Source: Pleurostoma richardsiae
Taxonomy: Eukaryota > Ascomycota > Sordariomycetes > Calosphaeriales > Pleurostomataceae
Direction of reading: 5' to 3'
Length of the DNA: 64,000 nt
Assembly: GCA_030052745.1 (NCBI GenBank)
Contig: JANBVO010000005.1
Coordinates: 806,001-870,000 of the forward strand
How positions within the stretch are numbered: the stretch's first letter is position 1; every line of letters starts with the position of its first letter. Shown here piece by piece: positions 47,411-58,117 of this stretch. Below the pieces are notes generated by a model, which made no database searches, was not told the DNA's origin, and saw only the letters and a list, made by a program, of their open reading frames with translations. Position numbers and translations under genes: made by a program.

Positions 47411-48793
47411 TAAACAAGAAACAGGCGCGTCGAGAAACGCGTGTCCGTCGCGTCACAGGCCGACTTCACTCCGTTCCAGTCATCGCCCTCTCCGCGCCCA
47501 CTTGGCCCGGCGTTGCCCACCACACGCAGCATCACCCTCCGGACCGGACCAATCATCCGCTAGGCGCTGCATCAATCCGACACTGCACGGCTGCTCGCTC
47601 TGCTCGGCAGTCATCATCGCTTTGACGGACTGCTTGGACTGATTGATTGATTGATCGGCAACCCCTCCTCGCTCGAGCTCTTGACTCTTCTGTCTGCCGC
47701 ATCCTCCCTCGGAGACGGATATCTATCTTGTGCTCGGTCTCTTTCCTTGTTACGTTAGCATTACCGGCTCTGGTCGTATCTTCAACCGTGCCCTCCATCT
47801 CGAGAACTTGGTCATTCCGGCTAGCTACCTCGCCATCGCCAACTCCTGCACAGTACGGATTAAGCTACAGAACCTCACGCAGATATTACGCTGCCTCACT
47901 TCATCGCCTTCAGCGCGTTGCTCCTCGCTTCTGCAACGGCTGCGTTGCGCCTGAGATAATCAACCATCTCGCCGCCGGAGTGCTCTCGGCATTCTACCTT
48001 GGTGTAACAGTTCTTCAAGGGATTCTCGACCGTCTGTGGCCTCTTGCAAGGTCCCTTCGGCCCAACAGCGTCCAACTCTTTGACGCCATCCCTGCGACTC
48101 GACAAGATATCCTTGTCCGCGTGTCAGCCCGCGTCGACACTATCCAATCCTCTTATCCCACACCTCCAACACCCCGGCTCGTTCAGGTCCCCACTAAGCC
48201 TCCACAGCCCTCTGGTCTTGGTACGCTGCTGAGCTGGCTCCTGCATCAATCTATCTTATGCCGCCTTGCCCACTTTTGCCAACCATTCATTCCTCCTTGC
48301 ATTCCTGCCATCATCTCTACCGGAAGTCTCTGACGCTCTCCTCGCACCCCCTCTTCTTCTCGCTCTCGACAGTCCTCTCCGTTCGATATTCTCACCTTCC
48401 TCACAATCGTGGATGAAGAAGCCAGCCAGTTCTCCTCGCCATCCGCCGATATCTCGCAGAGCCGCCGTGCACTGCAATAGCCAGCATCAGCTTCTCGGAC
48501 ACACCGATCCCATATGAGCGCTTTGATCTGAGTTGCTCGACACGCCACAGCAGCCCTTACTTTAGCCCCACTGCCAATTAAATTGCCGACGTGGTAGAGA
48601 GGTACGTGACGGCCTTGCATGAAGTCTCCCTGAACATCTTTCACCGTTGTCATCTGAGGACAGTCCAAGAAAGCTGGAGCATCATTACTCTCCTGCGGTC
48701 ATCTTCTGGAACTCTTTTACTGACTTGGAGAAGAGAGGGCCAAACCCACTTGTAGCAGTTCACGAACCGTATAGACTCGGGAAGAGGGCCATA
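47411..48793 (+). promoter_or_regulatory. Promoter and leader of the forkhead gene
   Basis: The plus strand has no ATG from 47411 to 48257 (847 bp), while CAT occurs about 16 times in the same run. ATGs then appear at 48258, 48412, 48514 and 48619 before the start at 48794. The frame opened at 48258 stops near 48415. A 5' UTR intron removing 48.2-48.75 kb would take out these ATGs; candidate ends are GTACGC near 48221 and TTGTAG near 48756. The intron is inferred. Confidence 0.5.
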
Positions 48794-51052
48794 ATGGCCA
48801 AGCCTACGCGTTTCGCGGGCTCCGAGCCTCTGAACATCTACCAAGACGACTTCTTCGAGAACGCGGCGCCTATGGTGAACCACGCTCCGATGCCTCCTGT
48901 AGAGAAGCCACAGCGCCGCCCACTCCAGAGTTCCAACGGCAATGTCGTCTTGAACCCTCCAAACGCCACTTCAGCCAAACAGTCACCCTTCAAGTCGACA
49001 TCTACGGCTTCAGTATCCCCCTTGACACCCCTTAGATCATCTCATGGCAACAAGCTCGGCTCCGTTTCAATTATGCCGCCTACAATGCATCAACAGGCAA
49101 CAGATTCAATGCCAAAGAAGCAGCCTGTAATGTCGAGATTCAAGACCGTGACACAGAAGCCTTGGGAACCCAGCGCCTATGTTGGCAAGGAGAACGCCCA
49201 TCCGATGATATATCCTGCTCCAGCCACCCCGACTATCTCTTTCGAGAACTATTACCAAAAGCCCTCGGGGAAGCGAGTCCTCTTGGAGCCTGCTCCGATC
49301 AAAGAAGCTCGGCCGCAGAAGAAGCCGAAGTTGGACGATGGACCCCTCCCGCCTCCGGACTCCTTCCCGCCCATTATCGATGACGGAGCCAAGCCTGGCC
49401 ACAGCTATGCAACTCTCATCGGGATGGCCATTCTTCGCGCGTCTAATCGCCGTCTCACTCTCTCCCAGATTTATAAGTGGATATCTGACACCTTTTCGTT
49501 CTACAAGCCCGACGACGCCGGATGGCAGAACAGCATTCGTCACAACCTCAGCCTGAACAAGAATTTCATCAAACAGGAGCGTCCAAAAGACGACCCAGGA
49601 AAGGGAAACTATTGGGCTATTGAGCCCGGAATGGAGTATCTGTTCATGAAGGACAAGCCAGTTAGGAAGTCGGGGCTCACAGCAGAGAACGTCCCTGTCA
49701 TGTCGACTCGTCTAGAGCCTTCGCAACCGGCGCCCGTCTTGGCTGCACCTCCGCCGGAGCCGACCCTGCCACCACAGTTTCCGGTCCCTGCACAGATGGC
49801 TCTCCCTCAGGCTCCTGCTTCGCAGCCTCCGCCGCCGCTCCAACCAGAACCGTCATCGGACGCGACGATTCCCGCCTCTGATTCTGCCATGCCGGAGGAT
49901 GGGTTGCCTAGGCCCCTTGAGAATGATGGCGTCAATGACACGAGCTTTTACTCTCCGATTCCTGCCACAATGCACTCTTCACCCCCTATTCCAAGGCACG
50001 TCGAGATCCAGCACAACACGCCTCCGCGGACGACAAAGGCTGCTGGATCTTCTATCACAAGATCCCACAAGCGAAAATTCGCTTCCATGGATGATAGTGG
50101 CTATATCTCTTCCCTGGAGTCTTCGGTGATGCGCCCCAACCAGAGTGGCCGTATTCTCACTTCTGAGGCTGACCGTCCGCGTATCAAACGTGGAAGAGCT
50201 GAGGAGGAGATTGCACGTCTTCGTGCGTCATCGTATGATAGTCCTACGAAAGGCCGCTCTTGGAACGGTTTCGCTCCCCCGTCTTCATCACCTCTCCGTC
50301 AGACTTCTGCAAATGGCTCCAACAAGATGCTACCACCGCTCACGCCAGCGGCAAAGATGAAGGCTCCACCAAAGCCGCCGCCGTCGGTCTCTCCTAACAC
50401 CAACCTTCGACTTCACCGGGATAAAGTCAGGTCGATGCTTCAGTCCCCACTCCGTCGTGTGAGCAATATGGCGGACGTCGCACCACCATGGAGCCCTGGT
50501 CCCGCTCTTGGGCCTAGCGACCAAACATTCGAGGGCATCGACTTCACCTGGGGGCACACTGCTGATCACTTCGACATCTTCGATGATAGCACTGCCTTCC
50601 TTGGCTTAATTGAGACTGGCTCTCCAGAGAAGCGATCTGCAAAGAGGATGCGTCTGGACCGCTCACATTCCGCCAGCATCCTGACCGACATCACCAACTC
50701 TACGTCTCGTAAATCGGTCACCTCTGCACCGTTCTTGAAAGTTCCTTCTCAATCCAATGTCCTCGACTTTGAGACACCAAGCAAGGTCTTCGAGTGCCTG
50801 GGCTCGCCAAGCAAGCTTCTCAGTCTCCAGTCGCCGAGCAAGATGCCGGCGTTCAACGACAACGTCGAGAACGTTGAGAACACCGCAGCATGGATCTCCA
50901 TGGATGACCTCTGTGCTCCTGAATTCCTCGAGGACAATGACTATACGGGCCTGGACATCCTTCAGGGGTTCGAGAAGATTGGTTCCGGCACTCAGGTGGG
51001 CCGCTCTGAACAGAAGCCACCCCTGGGCCGCAGCCACACTTCGATCTTTTAA
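48794..51052 (+). CDS. Forkhead transcription factor (SEP1/HCM1 type)
   Basis: One coding exon, 752 residues from the first in-frame ATG. The forkhead DNA-binding domain spans about 200-295: GHSYATLIGMAILRASNRRL, LSQIYKWISDTFSFYK, WQNSIRHNLSLNKNFIK (recognition helix), then KGNYWAIEPGMEYLF. It resembles the fungal cell-cycle group of fission yeast Sep1 and budding yeast Hcm1, which drive periodic expression of mitotic and septation genes. An N-terminal NIYQDDFFEN is shared with fungal relatives as I recall them. A KEN triplet (132-134) in YVGKENAHP is a possible APC/C degron. The remainder is Pro/Ser-rich, with several SP/TP sites for cyclin-dependent kinase. There is no FHA domain, which argues against the Fkh1/Fkh2 group. 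The reading frame is open upstream to 48647 but without an ATG. Confidence 0.88.
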   Translation: MAKPTRFAGSEPLNIYQDDFFENAAPMVNHAPMPPVEKPQRRPLQSSNGNVVLNPPNATSAKQSPFKSTSTASVSPLTPLRSSHGNKLGSVSIMPPTMHQQATDSMPKKQPVMSRFKTVTQKPWEPSAYVGKENAHPMIYPAPATPTISFENYYQKPSGKRVLLEPAPIKEARPQKKPKLDDGPLPPPDSFPPIIDDGAKPGHSYATLIGMAILRASNRRLTLSQIYKWISDTFSFYKPDDAGWQNSIRHNLSLNKNFIKQERPKDDPGKGNYWAIEPGMEYLFMKDKPVRKSGLTAENVPVMSTRLEPSQPAPVLAAPPPEPTLPPQFPVPAQMALPQAPASQPPPPLQPEPSSDATIPASDSAMPEDGLPRPLENDGVNDTSFYSPIPATMHSSPPIPRHVEIQHNTPPRTTKAAGSSITRSHKRKFASMDDSGYISSLESSVMRPNQSGRILTSEADRPRIKRGRAEEEIARLRASSYDSPTKGRSWNGFAPPSSSPLRQTSANGSNKMLPPLTPAAKMKAPPKPPPSVSPNTNLRLHRDKVRSMLQSPLRRVSNMADVAPPWSPGPALGPSDQTFEGIDFTWGHTADHFDIFDDSTAFLGLIETGSPEKRSAKRMRLDRSHSASILTDITNSTSRKSVTSAPFLKVPSQSNVLDFETPSKVFECLGSPSKLLSLQSPSKMPAFNDNVENVENTAAWISMDDLCAPEFLEDNDYTGLDILQGFEKIGSGTQVGRSEQKPPLGRSHTSIF

Positions 51053-52084
51053 ATCCTGTCGAGCTTGCTCGATCGCAGCCTTGCTGACTGCATCGCCGGC
51101 AGCATCAATAGGCGACGCGATCTCACGACGGTTATGACTTGACGACTTAACTATTCACGGACTGCCAGTACTCTTGGTCAGCCCCCTGCGTTGGTTACCA
51201 CCAGGTGTGGCACTAGACGGATATTCGGCTCAAATGTCGTTTTCGACTTTTGATTCCATGGGAGGGAGGGATGTGACGATCAAGCGGAGCACCTGCTCCT
51301 GGCTTGGAACCCTAAAGGCTTGCTTTCTGTGTAAAGCCTTGTCTTTTTTATGATAATGACGAATCTTTGAGTACATATCAGCCAGCACGCCCGACAATAC
51401 GGGGCTCTCTTTTTTGCTTTTACAGGTTACGGATCGGAAGAATGCTTCTGTCAGGATATGCACTGTCTTGGGTTTTCCTTGGTACTGGATGGCATGGAGC
51501 GATAGGGAAGGGTTAAGGAGTTTTCAGAGTAAACAGGTCTCCCGACCCCAGAGGCAAAGCTGGAAACCGGTGACGCCAGGAACGCCGACGGCATCGTGTA
51601 TGTCATGTTGTATGCATCTCCGAGAAATGGCAATGAGAATGCAATTTTTACGCACATTGCCTTGTTACTTCGTTGAATGCTGCTATGATCAACCTGACGG
51701 ACTGCCGACCTCCTTTCATGTCAACTTACCGGCTGTGATATTCAGGGTCTTGGGCCAATCTAGGGCCAAACACCACCTTGAGTACCAAGGTTACTCCCAG
51801 GCTTGTAATATGCCAGCGTTACAACCCCGAGCACTACTCAACGTCAACGCCCATGGGTATCTCTTCGCATTCCTTCGTGAACTAGATCGGTGAAATTATA
51901 CAGATGCGGCTCTATATCTCTTGGGCCGCTACCGACTCCTGAACGCCCGCCCATTTATGCCTTTTTTAGATACCTCGACAATAGATGTAGCATGGTCTGA
52001 TAACTGGTGTCCCGCCTATACCGTGCTGTTCTCCTCCGGCTCGTATACCTCATCTCTCCCTTCTTGTCCCTCAAGGGCGTGACG
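51053..52084. other. Convergent 3' region (forkhead gene / ATG101)
   Basis: About 1 kb between stop codons without coding signal. A 159-codon frame on the plus strand (51414-51893) has no third-position bias and is probably UTR. Confidence 0.5.
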
Positions 52085-53137
52085 TCAGTAGATGCCCATT
52101 CTGGTCGCCCATCCCGTCTCCTTCTGGCCCACGGTGATCTGGTAGGGGAAGGGGTTTGTCTCGGTCGTCGTTATGGGCGGGATGTGATCTTTGTGGGCGT
52201 TGACGAAGGTGACGATCTTCATGATGGCCGAGAGCAGCGTCTGCTCCATCGCCTTGCGGACTTTGGCCTTTTCTGAATGTAGTGTTAGTCACAAATCGGC
52301 CTTGCCAGCAGAACCCCAACGCGTCTCTCATCTCCATGTGGCTCTTTCCAGATCTGCCTTAGAAAGACTTACCACTGTCGGTCCTGGGCTCTGCAACGGT
52401 GACCTTGACGGTCCAGCCCTCCCAGCAGACCTCCTCCTCGTTGCGCATCAGCCACGTCTTGCGGCGCTTCTTCTCGAAGAACTGCACGGCGATCTGGCCG
52501 CGCCCGCCGCCGTTGCCAGCCGCCGCATGGCCGTGGTGCTGCTGCTGCTGCTGAGGCTGCAGGAATCCCTGTGCTTGCTGCTGTTGCTGCTGCTGGCTCT
52601 GGTGCAGGTGTTGGCTGCCGCGCTCGGCGTCCAGCTGGCGCACCAGGGCCGCGGTGCGCTGGTCAATGAGCGTCTCGAGCTCGGCGTCGGCGATGTAAGG
52701 GAGGGTCAGGTCGAGCACCTCGCGGGTGCGCGGCAGGACGGAGGGGAAGAAACGGTGGAAGAAGATGGTGTGGAGGATCCCTGGATCACGGTACTGTGGT
52801 TAGTCGAGATGCTGGTCCCAGACGGTGCAGCAAGCTGCAGATAGAGACACCGGGAGCTTGAGAGAAGTGGAGGGAAGAGGAGAGCGACAGCATGCTATCA
52901 ATTCCACTTGTTAGGGTGCTCCCAGTGTGTGCAACCGCGTGGCTGGCGAGGCATGACCAGGCACAAGACACAAGGCACACATGGCACACACAGCACAGCG
53001 CCGTGTCGTCATGGTGCAAAGATCACAGCGAGAAAGAAAAGTCTGACAAGGCACAACGTACCACGCACGACGTCCCGCACCGACGTGGGGTCGACGAAGG
53101 CGTCGAGAATAAACTCTGGAGGGCTGCGCTGGTCCAT
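52085..53137 (-). CDS. ATG101: ATG101, HORMA-domain autophagy initiation subunit
   Basis: Three exons (53137-53062, 52780-52373, 52272-52085) give 223 residues. Atg101 pairs with Atg13 in the Atg1 kinase complex that starts autophagosome formation. The N-terminus MDQRSPPEFILDAFVDP, the segment GILHTIFFHRFFPSV and the C-terminal QITVGQKETGW are typical. A Gln/His/Gly-rich insert (about 82-118) interrupts the HORMA fold between the DQRTAALVRQL helix and the QIAVQFFEKK strand. It is not part of the conserved domain. Intron 1 is 281 bp and intron 2 is 100 bp; donors are GTACGT and GTAAGT. All junctions keep frame. It is divergent from PEX3. Confidence 0.92.
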
Positions 53138-53842
53138 CGGGTACGTGCCGAGCCGTCTTGCTCGGGGGCGTCGTGTCGTGTCGTCGACGTGTTTGTTGAA
53201 TTGCTTCAGCAGCGCCTGGATCTTCGCACTCGAGCAGCAGGGCCGGGTGAGGGGCTATGGAGGGGCATCTCTGTTTGCGAGGTTACGGGTTTGGCAAATG
53301 CAGGGCAGGCGAAGAGGAGCAGGCCATTATTCCCGATTCGAGCCGCTAGGCCATGCCGTACAGCACAGTAATGGCACAGTAGATAAGATACCTAGGCTGC
53401 TAGGCCAGGTAAAATAGGTAGACTACCTAGACAGTCCACCGGCTTAAGCACAGCAGTGTCACCCCCAGGCTCCCTCCCTCCCTCACTCCACGACCCCAGA
53501 CCTGACAGAGGTACCTTTAGGAAGTACCCGCAATCAGTGCTGCTGTACACCAGCCTCACTGTGGCGGAACTGTCTGTGCGCCACTCTGACGTCTTACACC
53601 AGCAAATCAGCGCTAACGACGACAGCTGAGAGTGAGCGAGTGCGCGCGTGCCGAGGCAAGCTGTCCCGCTGCTGCGACCGCTAGCTCATGGGCTCGTTTA
53701 CAGCCGGCAAACACCACACAGAGGTTGGGTTGCGTAGCTCGTGACAATCCGACTCGACAGCGCCTATGACCGCTCTCGTCCTTCCTGCCGTCTGAACAGC
53801 CTACCATCTTCCTCCCCGCCAGCTCTGCCGTCGACCGCCATA
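53138..53842. promoter_or_regulatory. Shared divergent promoter region of ATG101 and PEX3
   Basis: A 705-bp gap between divergent start codons. It contains a TACCTA/TAGGTA cluster at 53381-53431 and GAGGTACC near 53508. No coding signal. Confidence 0.5.
53381..53431. repeat. TACCTA/TAGGTA motif cluster
   Basis: GATACCTAGG, AATAGGTAG and CTACCTAG lie within about 50 bp in the ATG101-PEX3 promoter gap. Confidence 0.5.
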
Positions 53843-55658
53843 ATGTTCGCGGCAACTAGGCGCTGGTTCCGTCGCAACAGGACGCCCATCGCCATCACCT
53901 TGGGCGTCGTCGGCGCCGGCTATGTCGTGACGCAGTATGTCCTGAGCAAGCTCAACGACGCGCGCGAGCGCATGAGCAGCGAGCGTATAGCAAAGGAGAA
54001 GTACGAGCTGACCTCCCCACCCCTCGTTCTTCCAATGCTTTTAGTTGGGGAAGAAGCAGAAGCGAAATAAGAAGGCTGACTGACCACTTATTCGCCGTAC
54101 AGCCTACGCCGCCGTTTCGAGCAGAACCAGGAAGACTGCACCTTCACCGTGCTGGCACTGCTGCCCACGGCCACGACCAACATCCTTGAGGCGATGAATA
54201 CCGAGAAGATTACATATGAGATCCAGCAGATGAAGGCAGGCGGCGCCAAGTCCTCCGCCACCAAGGCTGGCAGCAGCGGCGCCGGGTCGACCAGCCCGCC
54301 GAGCATCCCCGAGACGAACCTGACGGATGAGGACGGCCGGAGTATGATCAGCATGCAGAGCGAGAGCGGTGTGCACGCCAGCCAGGTGGCGTTACCCTCG
54401 CCAGGTGCGACAGATGGCGAGCAGGCGAGGCCGCGTAAGACGAAGAGGCAGCTCTGGGACGATCTGACTATCAGCTGTGAGTCCGCTCTCTTTACTTTTC
54501 TCTTTCCTAGACAGCACTGTAAGATGTTCCTATATATTGACTATTTTGGCGCGCACAGCTATCACTAGGGCGTACACCTTGATATATACTCTGGGGCTAT
54601 TGACCATGCTCACGCGGATACAACTAAACCTCCTGGGCAGGAGAAGCTACCTCTCGAGTGTGGTGTCGCTAGCGACGGGGCCGGGACAGGAGACCATCAG
54701 CTTGGAGAACAAGGACGACGATGCCTCCTCAATCCAGGCATACGGGGACGACTTCGAGACCAATCGGCGGTACCTTACCTTCAGCTGGTGGCTGCTGAAT
54801 CGGGGCTGGATCGACATCGCGCAGCGCGTCGAAGCCGCTGTCCGTGAGGTCTTCGGGCACCTCAGCCCGCGTGACCAGCTCACTTTCGAGACCTTCGCGG
54901 CCCTCACGTCACGGGTCCGTCGGGCGGTGGAGGGCGGTGACCCGCAGACGCAGAAGCCTCTCACCAACTGGCTGCCCTACCTCCTGCCGCCGGTCGACTT
55001 GGAGGACCACGTGCTGCGGGAGTCTGGCGTCCTCGAGGACAGCGCGGCGTCGCTGACGCAGAGCGCCCCGCCGGCGCCTCTGTCACCGACCTCGGCGACC
55101 TCCCTACGGCGCCTGCTCGACGAGACGTCCGACCTGGCCGAGTCCCCCCCTTTCTCGCACGTGCTGACACTGCTGCTCGACGCGGGCTTCTCCCACCTGC
55201 TGGACAGGAAGGTCGCATTCGAGGCGTACGAGCTGCCCCCGCCGCCGCCGGCCGATGCCGAGACCGGCTCCGGCCCCAGCGGCAGCCCGGAGCTGCAGCG
55301 CCTGCGGTCCAACAAGCAGGTGCTGCTGCCGCGGATCCTGTCGGTGCTAGCGAAGCAAGCGCACGCCATCGGCAACGGCATGCCCAACGAGTACCTGCAG
55401 GCCATGGAGCAGGTGCGCGACCTGGAGGCGTTCGCCGCCGTGGTCTACTCGAGCAACTGGGAGAGCGAGATCCGGGACGACGGCCCGCTGGGTGCCGCCG
55501 CGGCGGACGCGGGCAAGGCGGAGGCTGGTGGCAGCGGCGGCAGCAGCGTGCGGCAGTCGCAGGCCTCGGGCGGTCCGGTGGGCGAGGAGAGCCTTGTGCT
55601 GGTGGATCCTGAGGTGTCGTTCGAGAGCGCCTGGGAGCGCGCGACGGAGAAGAAGTGA
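53843..55658 (+). CDS. PEX3: Peroxin 3, peroxisomal membrane biogenesis factor
   Basis: Three exons (53843-54000, 54103-54476, 54559-55658) give 543 residues. Pex3 anchors Pex19 at the peroxisomal membrane for insertion of membrane proteins and also takes part in pexophagy. An N-terminal Arg-rich stretch (RRWFRRN) precedes one transmembrane helix (about 15-35), the known targeting signal. NLRRRFEQNQEDCTFTVLALLP and ITRAYTLIYTLGLLTMLTRIQLNLLGR are family hallmarks. A Ser/Gly/Lys-rich insert (about 95-155) lies between them, and Gly/Ser/Ala-rich loops occur near the C-terminus. Introns are 102 and 82 bp with GTACGA and GTGAGT donors; frame is kept. Length is slightly above the fungal norm because of the inserts. 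Confidence 0.93.
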
Positions 55659-56268
55659 GGGAAGGTTCACTGGGTCAAACGGGTTGTCAGGTATATTCTG
55701 CCGCAGATGCGGCTATAGAGATGTGCGACTGTCCGCAGTGGGTTGGCATAGGGACGGCATGTCTAAACATTATGGCCTGGGATAGGGACGTGAGCCTCGA
55801 ATGATGGATCCTTGCGAACATGATACCGGATCCATAGAGGCCAATCCATCATAGTGACAATGGTGACGCACGCTACACAGGGGTAGTCTTGCGCCCAGTG
55901 ATCCCCACACCTAAACGCTTCGTCCCGCGTCTTTATGTGCCGGTATCTCCTCCCTTTGCCTCTACCTTGTCACACTCAGCCCCTTATCCTCCGAGCGTCC
56001 GTCGGGAGTGCTAGATGAGGCGCCACAGGACCGTCGTACAAGACGTAAAGACGCCAAGAGCTTCCCAGCCCTTCCGTCATGCGGGTCACTGTAAGCTTGC
56101 GCTGCGTGCTGACATCCCTTTTCTCTTGCCCCAATGCTTCCCCCGGGAAGCACAGCCGGCCGAATAAGATATCCCGGTGTCTTCAGGGGGTCTGTATGCC
56201 TATGCCCGCATATCGGACGCCGGCGTAGGCCAGGATCCACGTCTCGTTCCGCTGCCTCGCTTCAGTCG
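55659..56268. other. Convergent 3' region (PEX3 / BET5)
   Basis: About 610 bp between stop codons. No coding signal. Confidence 0.5.
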
Positions 56269-56957
56269 TCACATCAGGCCCCGTACGAACTGGTCGAGGC
56301 CCAGCTCGAACAGCTCGTTCCTGACGCCCTCCCCACCTTTGTGCTCGACCGGCGCGAGGGGGTTCTTGACCACTAAAACCGAACCGATCATCAGAGACAC
56401 GCCTCCCCTTCACATCCCATCCCAGGAGAAACGATGGACACTAATTGCGGGAGGGGACCAGAACGTACCGTACTCGACCCACAGGTTGATGTAGATCTGG
56501 TGCAGCACGTTGCGCATGCCCAGGGTCGCCGTGTCGGTCAGCATGACGAAGCGCAGGCTGCTGGGCGTCTCGTAGTAGTGCAGGCGGTACTGCGCGGTGC
56601 GGTAGCTGACGAAGGCGTCGTCGTCGCCGCCCAGCTTGCGCGCCATGTTGCGCAGGCTGAAGACCGTCCCGAAGATGAGCTTGGCGTTGTCGTCGGCGCT
56701 GCTGCTGCCCCCGCCGGGGCGCGACCGGCCGCCGCCGCCGCCCGAGGACGGCCCGCCGAGGTCACCGCCGGGGAGCCAGAGGCGGCTGTAGATGCATTCG
56801 GCTGGGAGGAGGGCGGGGTGTTAGCGCTGCGACGGGCAGAGGGGGTTGATTTGGGGGGAGGGCTGGGAGCTGGCACTGCATAGCTGCTATAGTGGGAGTC
56901 GAGGGGAGTTCAGTGCTTACTGTGGCGGTCAAAGATGTAGAAGGAGAAGACCGTCAT
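56269..56957 (-). CDS. BET5: TRAPP complex subunit BET5 (TRAPPC1)
   Basis: Three exons (56957-56921, 56801-56469, 56372-56269) give 157 residues. Bet5 is a longin-fold core subunit of TRAPP, the GEF for Ypt1/Rab1 in ER-Golgi traffic. Hallmarks: MTVFSFYIFDRHTECIYSRLW at the N-terminus, then KLIFGTVFSLRNMARKL, YRLHYYETPSSLRFVMLTD and LWVEYVVKNPL. A Gly/Ser/Arg-rich insert (about 23-50) replaces a short loop after the first strand. Introns are 119 and 96 bp. Exon 1 is only 37 nt and supplies the conserved start. It is divergent from the kinase gene. Confidence 0.92.
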
Positions 56958-58117
56958 TGTCGTGCTGCAGTGGCCCTCTACAGAGGCACAACGACAGACA
57001 CGGCAGTGTCGAGATGTCGCAGCTCTGTGCCTGTGGTGAAGAAGCCCTTAGCTAGGTACCTGGGTAGGTATGCAGGTGTGCCAGCGAAGCAGCGGCCGTC
57101 CTTTGGTGTCCGTCCTCTGATCCGGGCAGTTCAGACGGTCTAAAAAGAGTACCAGCCTCACTGGACCCTTGTACGTACCTACGTACGTAGAGTGCCTGCT
57201 CTATTACTGGCCGTGATTGATTAGAGGCTGATAGGGGCGATGATGTAAGCAGCGCTAAGCTCCAAGTTAGCGGCGATAGCTGGCGGGCAATGATGGGACA
57301 AGGTACGTACTGTGGTAGCAGCCCAGGTGGGCAGTACTATGTAGTGGGTAACAATAAGGCCATTTTGCTTGTGATGCGCTGGTGGGGATGTGTGACGGCA
57401 CGGCGGGGCAGCAGCCAGATCCAGATTCGCGGGTTTCCAAGCTTCACCAACTCCCCATCCAGCCTGGGCGCATCGCGAACGAGCCCTTCGCCCTCGAAAG
57501 TTTGCGCCTTCCAAGGGTCCGTTCGTGTCTCCTCAGCTGCGCCTTCTTCTACCTACGACGGCTACCTTACTATCCTCCCGCCGTAACACTTACTACCACC
57601 ATATCCTGCCCAGTCTCACGGAGAGGAGAGCCCTCGATTCAGCCCATGCCCCGATGTCACTAAGCCCCCGGTCGTAGCTGGGCAAACAGGAAGAGAAGCA
57701 AAGATACCAACCAGACAGGGCATCTTACAGACCCCTGGGAACTCGCGCAATTGGCTGGACTTGGGAGATTGGGCTGCAGACGCACCTGGACTAATAAGAG
57801 TCGGCGCACCAGCCAGCACTGGGCTGGAAGCCGTTGGGGTCCAAAAGCCCATCGACGGCGTCTGCAATTGACTCTTTTCTTTGTCTGCAACTCTCGTCAT
57901 CACTCTGCACTGAGGATCTCTAGTGCTCTGTGATAGACCAGAAGCTCCTCTAACACTCGAGAGACACTAATTACACATCGGCGGTGCTTGACATACATTC
58001 AAACAGCTGTGCAGTGGCACGAGGCTGAAGACATCAAGCCCGTTACTCCCCGTTGCAGTTCTCTCTGCTCGACAGCCTTCCCCCCGATCTCCATACACGA
58101 CACGGTGCACCAGCATA
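56958..58117. promoter_or_regulatory. Divergent promoter region (BET5 / CaMKK) with ATG-free kinase leader
   Basis: About 1.16 kb. Part next to BET5 holds a TAGGTA/TACGTA cluster (57049-57190). On the plus strand there is no ATG from 57657 to 58117 (461 bp), so the kinase ATG is the first after a likely transcription start. The CT-rich run near 58050-58095 fits a fungal leader. Confidence 0.5.
57049..57190. repeat. TAGGTACC / GTACGTACCTACGTACGTAG palindromic motifs
   Basis: GCTAGGTACCTGGGTAGGTA at one end and a perfect GTAC/CGTA palindrome near 57171-57190 at the other, about 100 bp apart, in the BET5-kinase promoter gap. Confidence 0.55.

Noticed and set aside
47647-48333. 228-codon plus-strand frame before the forkhead gene
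   Set aside because: It opens at TTG and contains no ATG at all; it is part of the ATG-free leader.
51414-51893. 159-codon plus-strand frame after the forkhead gene
   Set aside because: No third-position bias or family; fits the 3' UTR.
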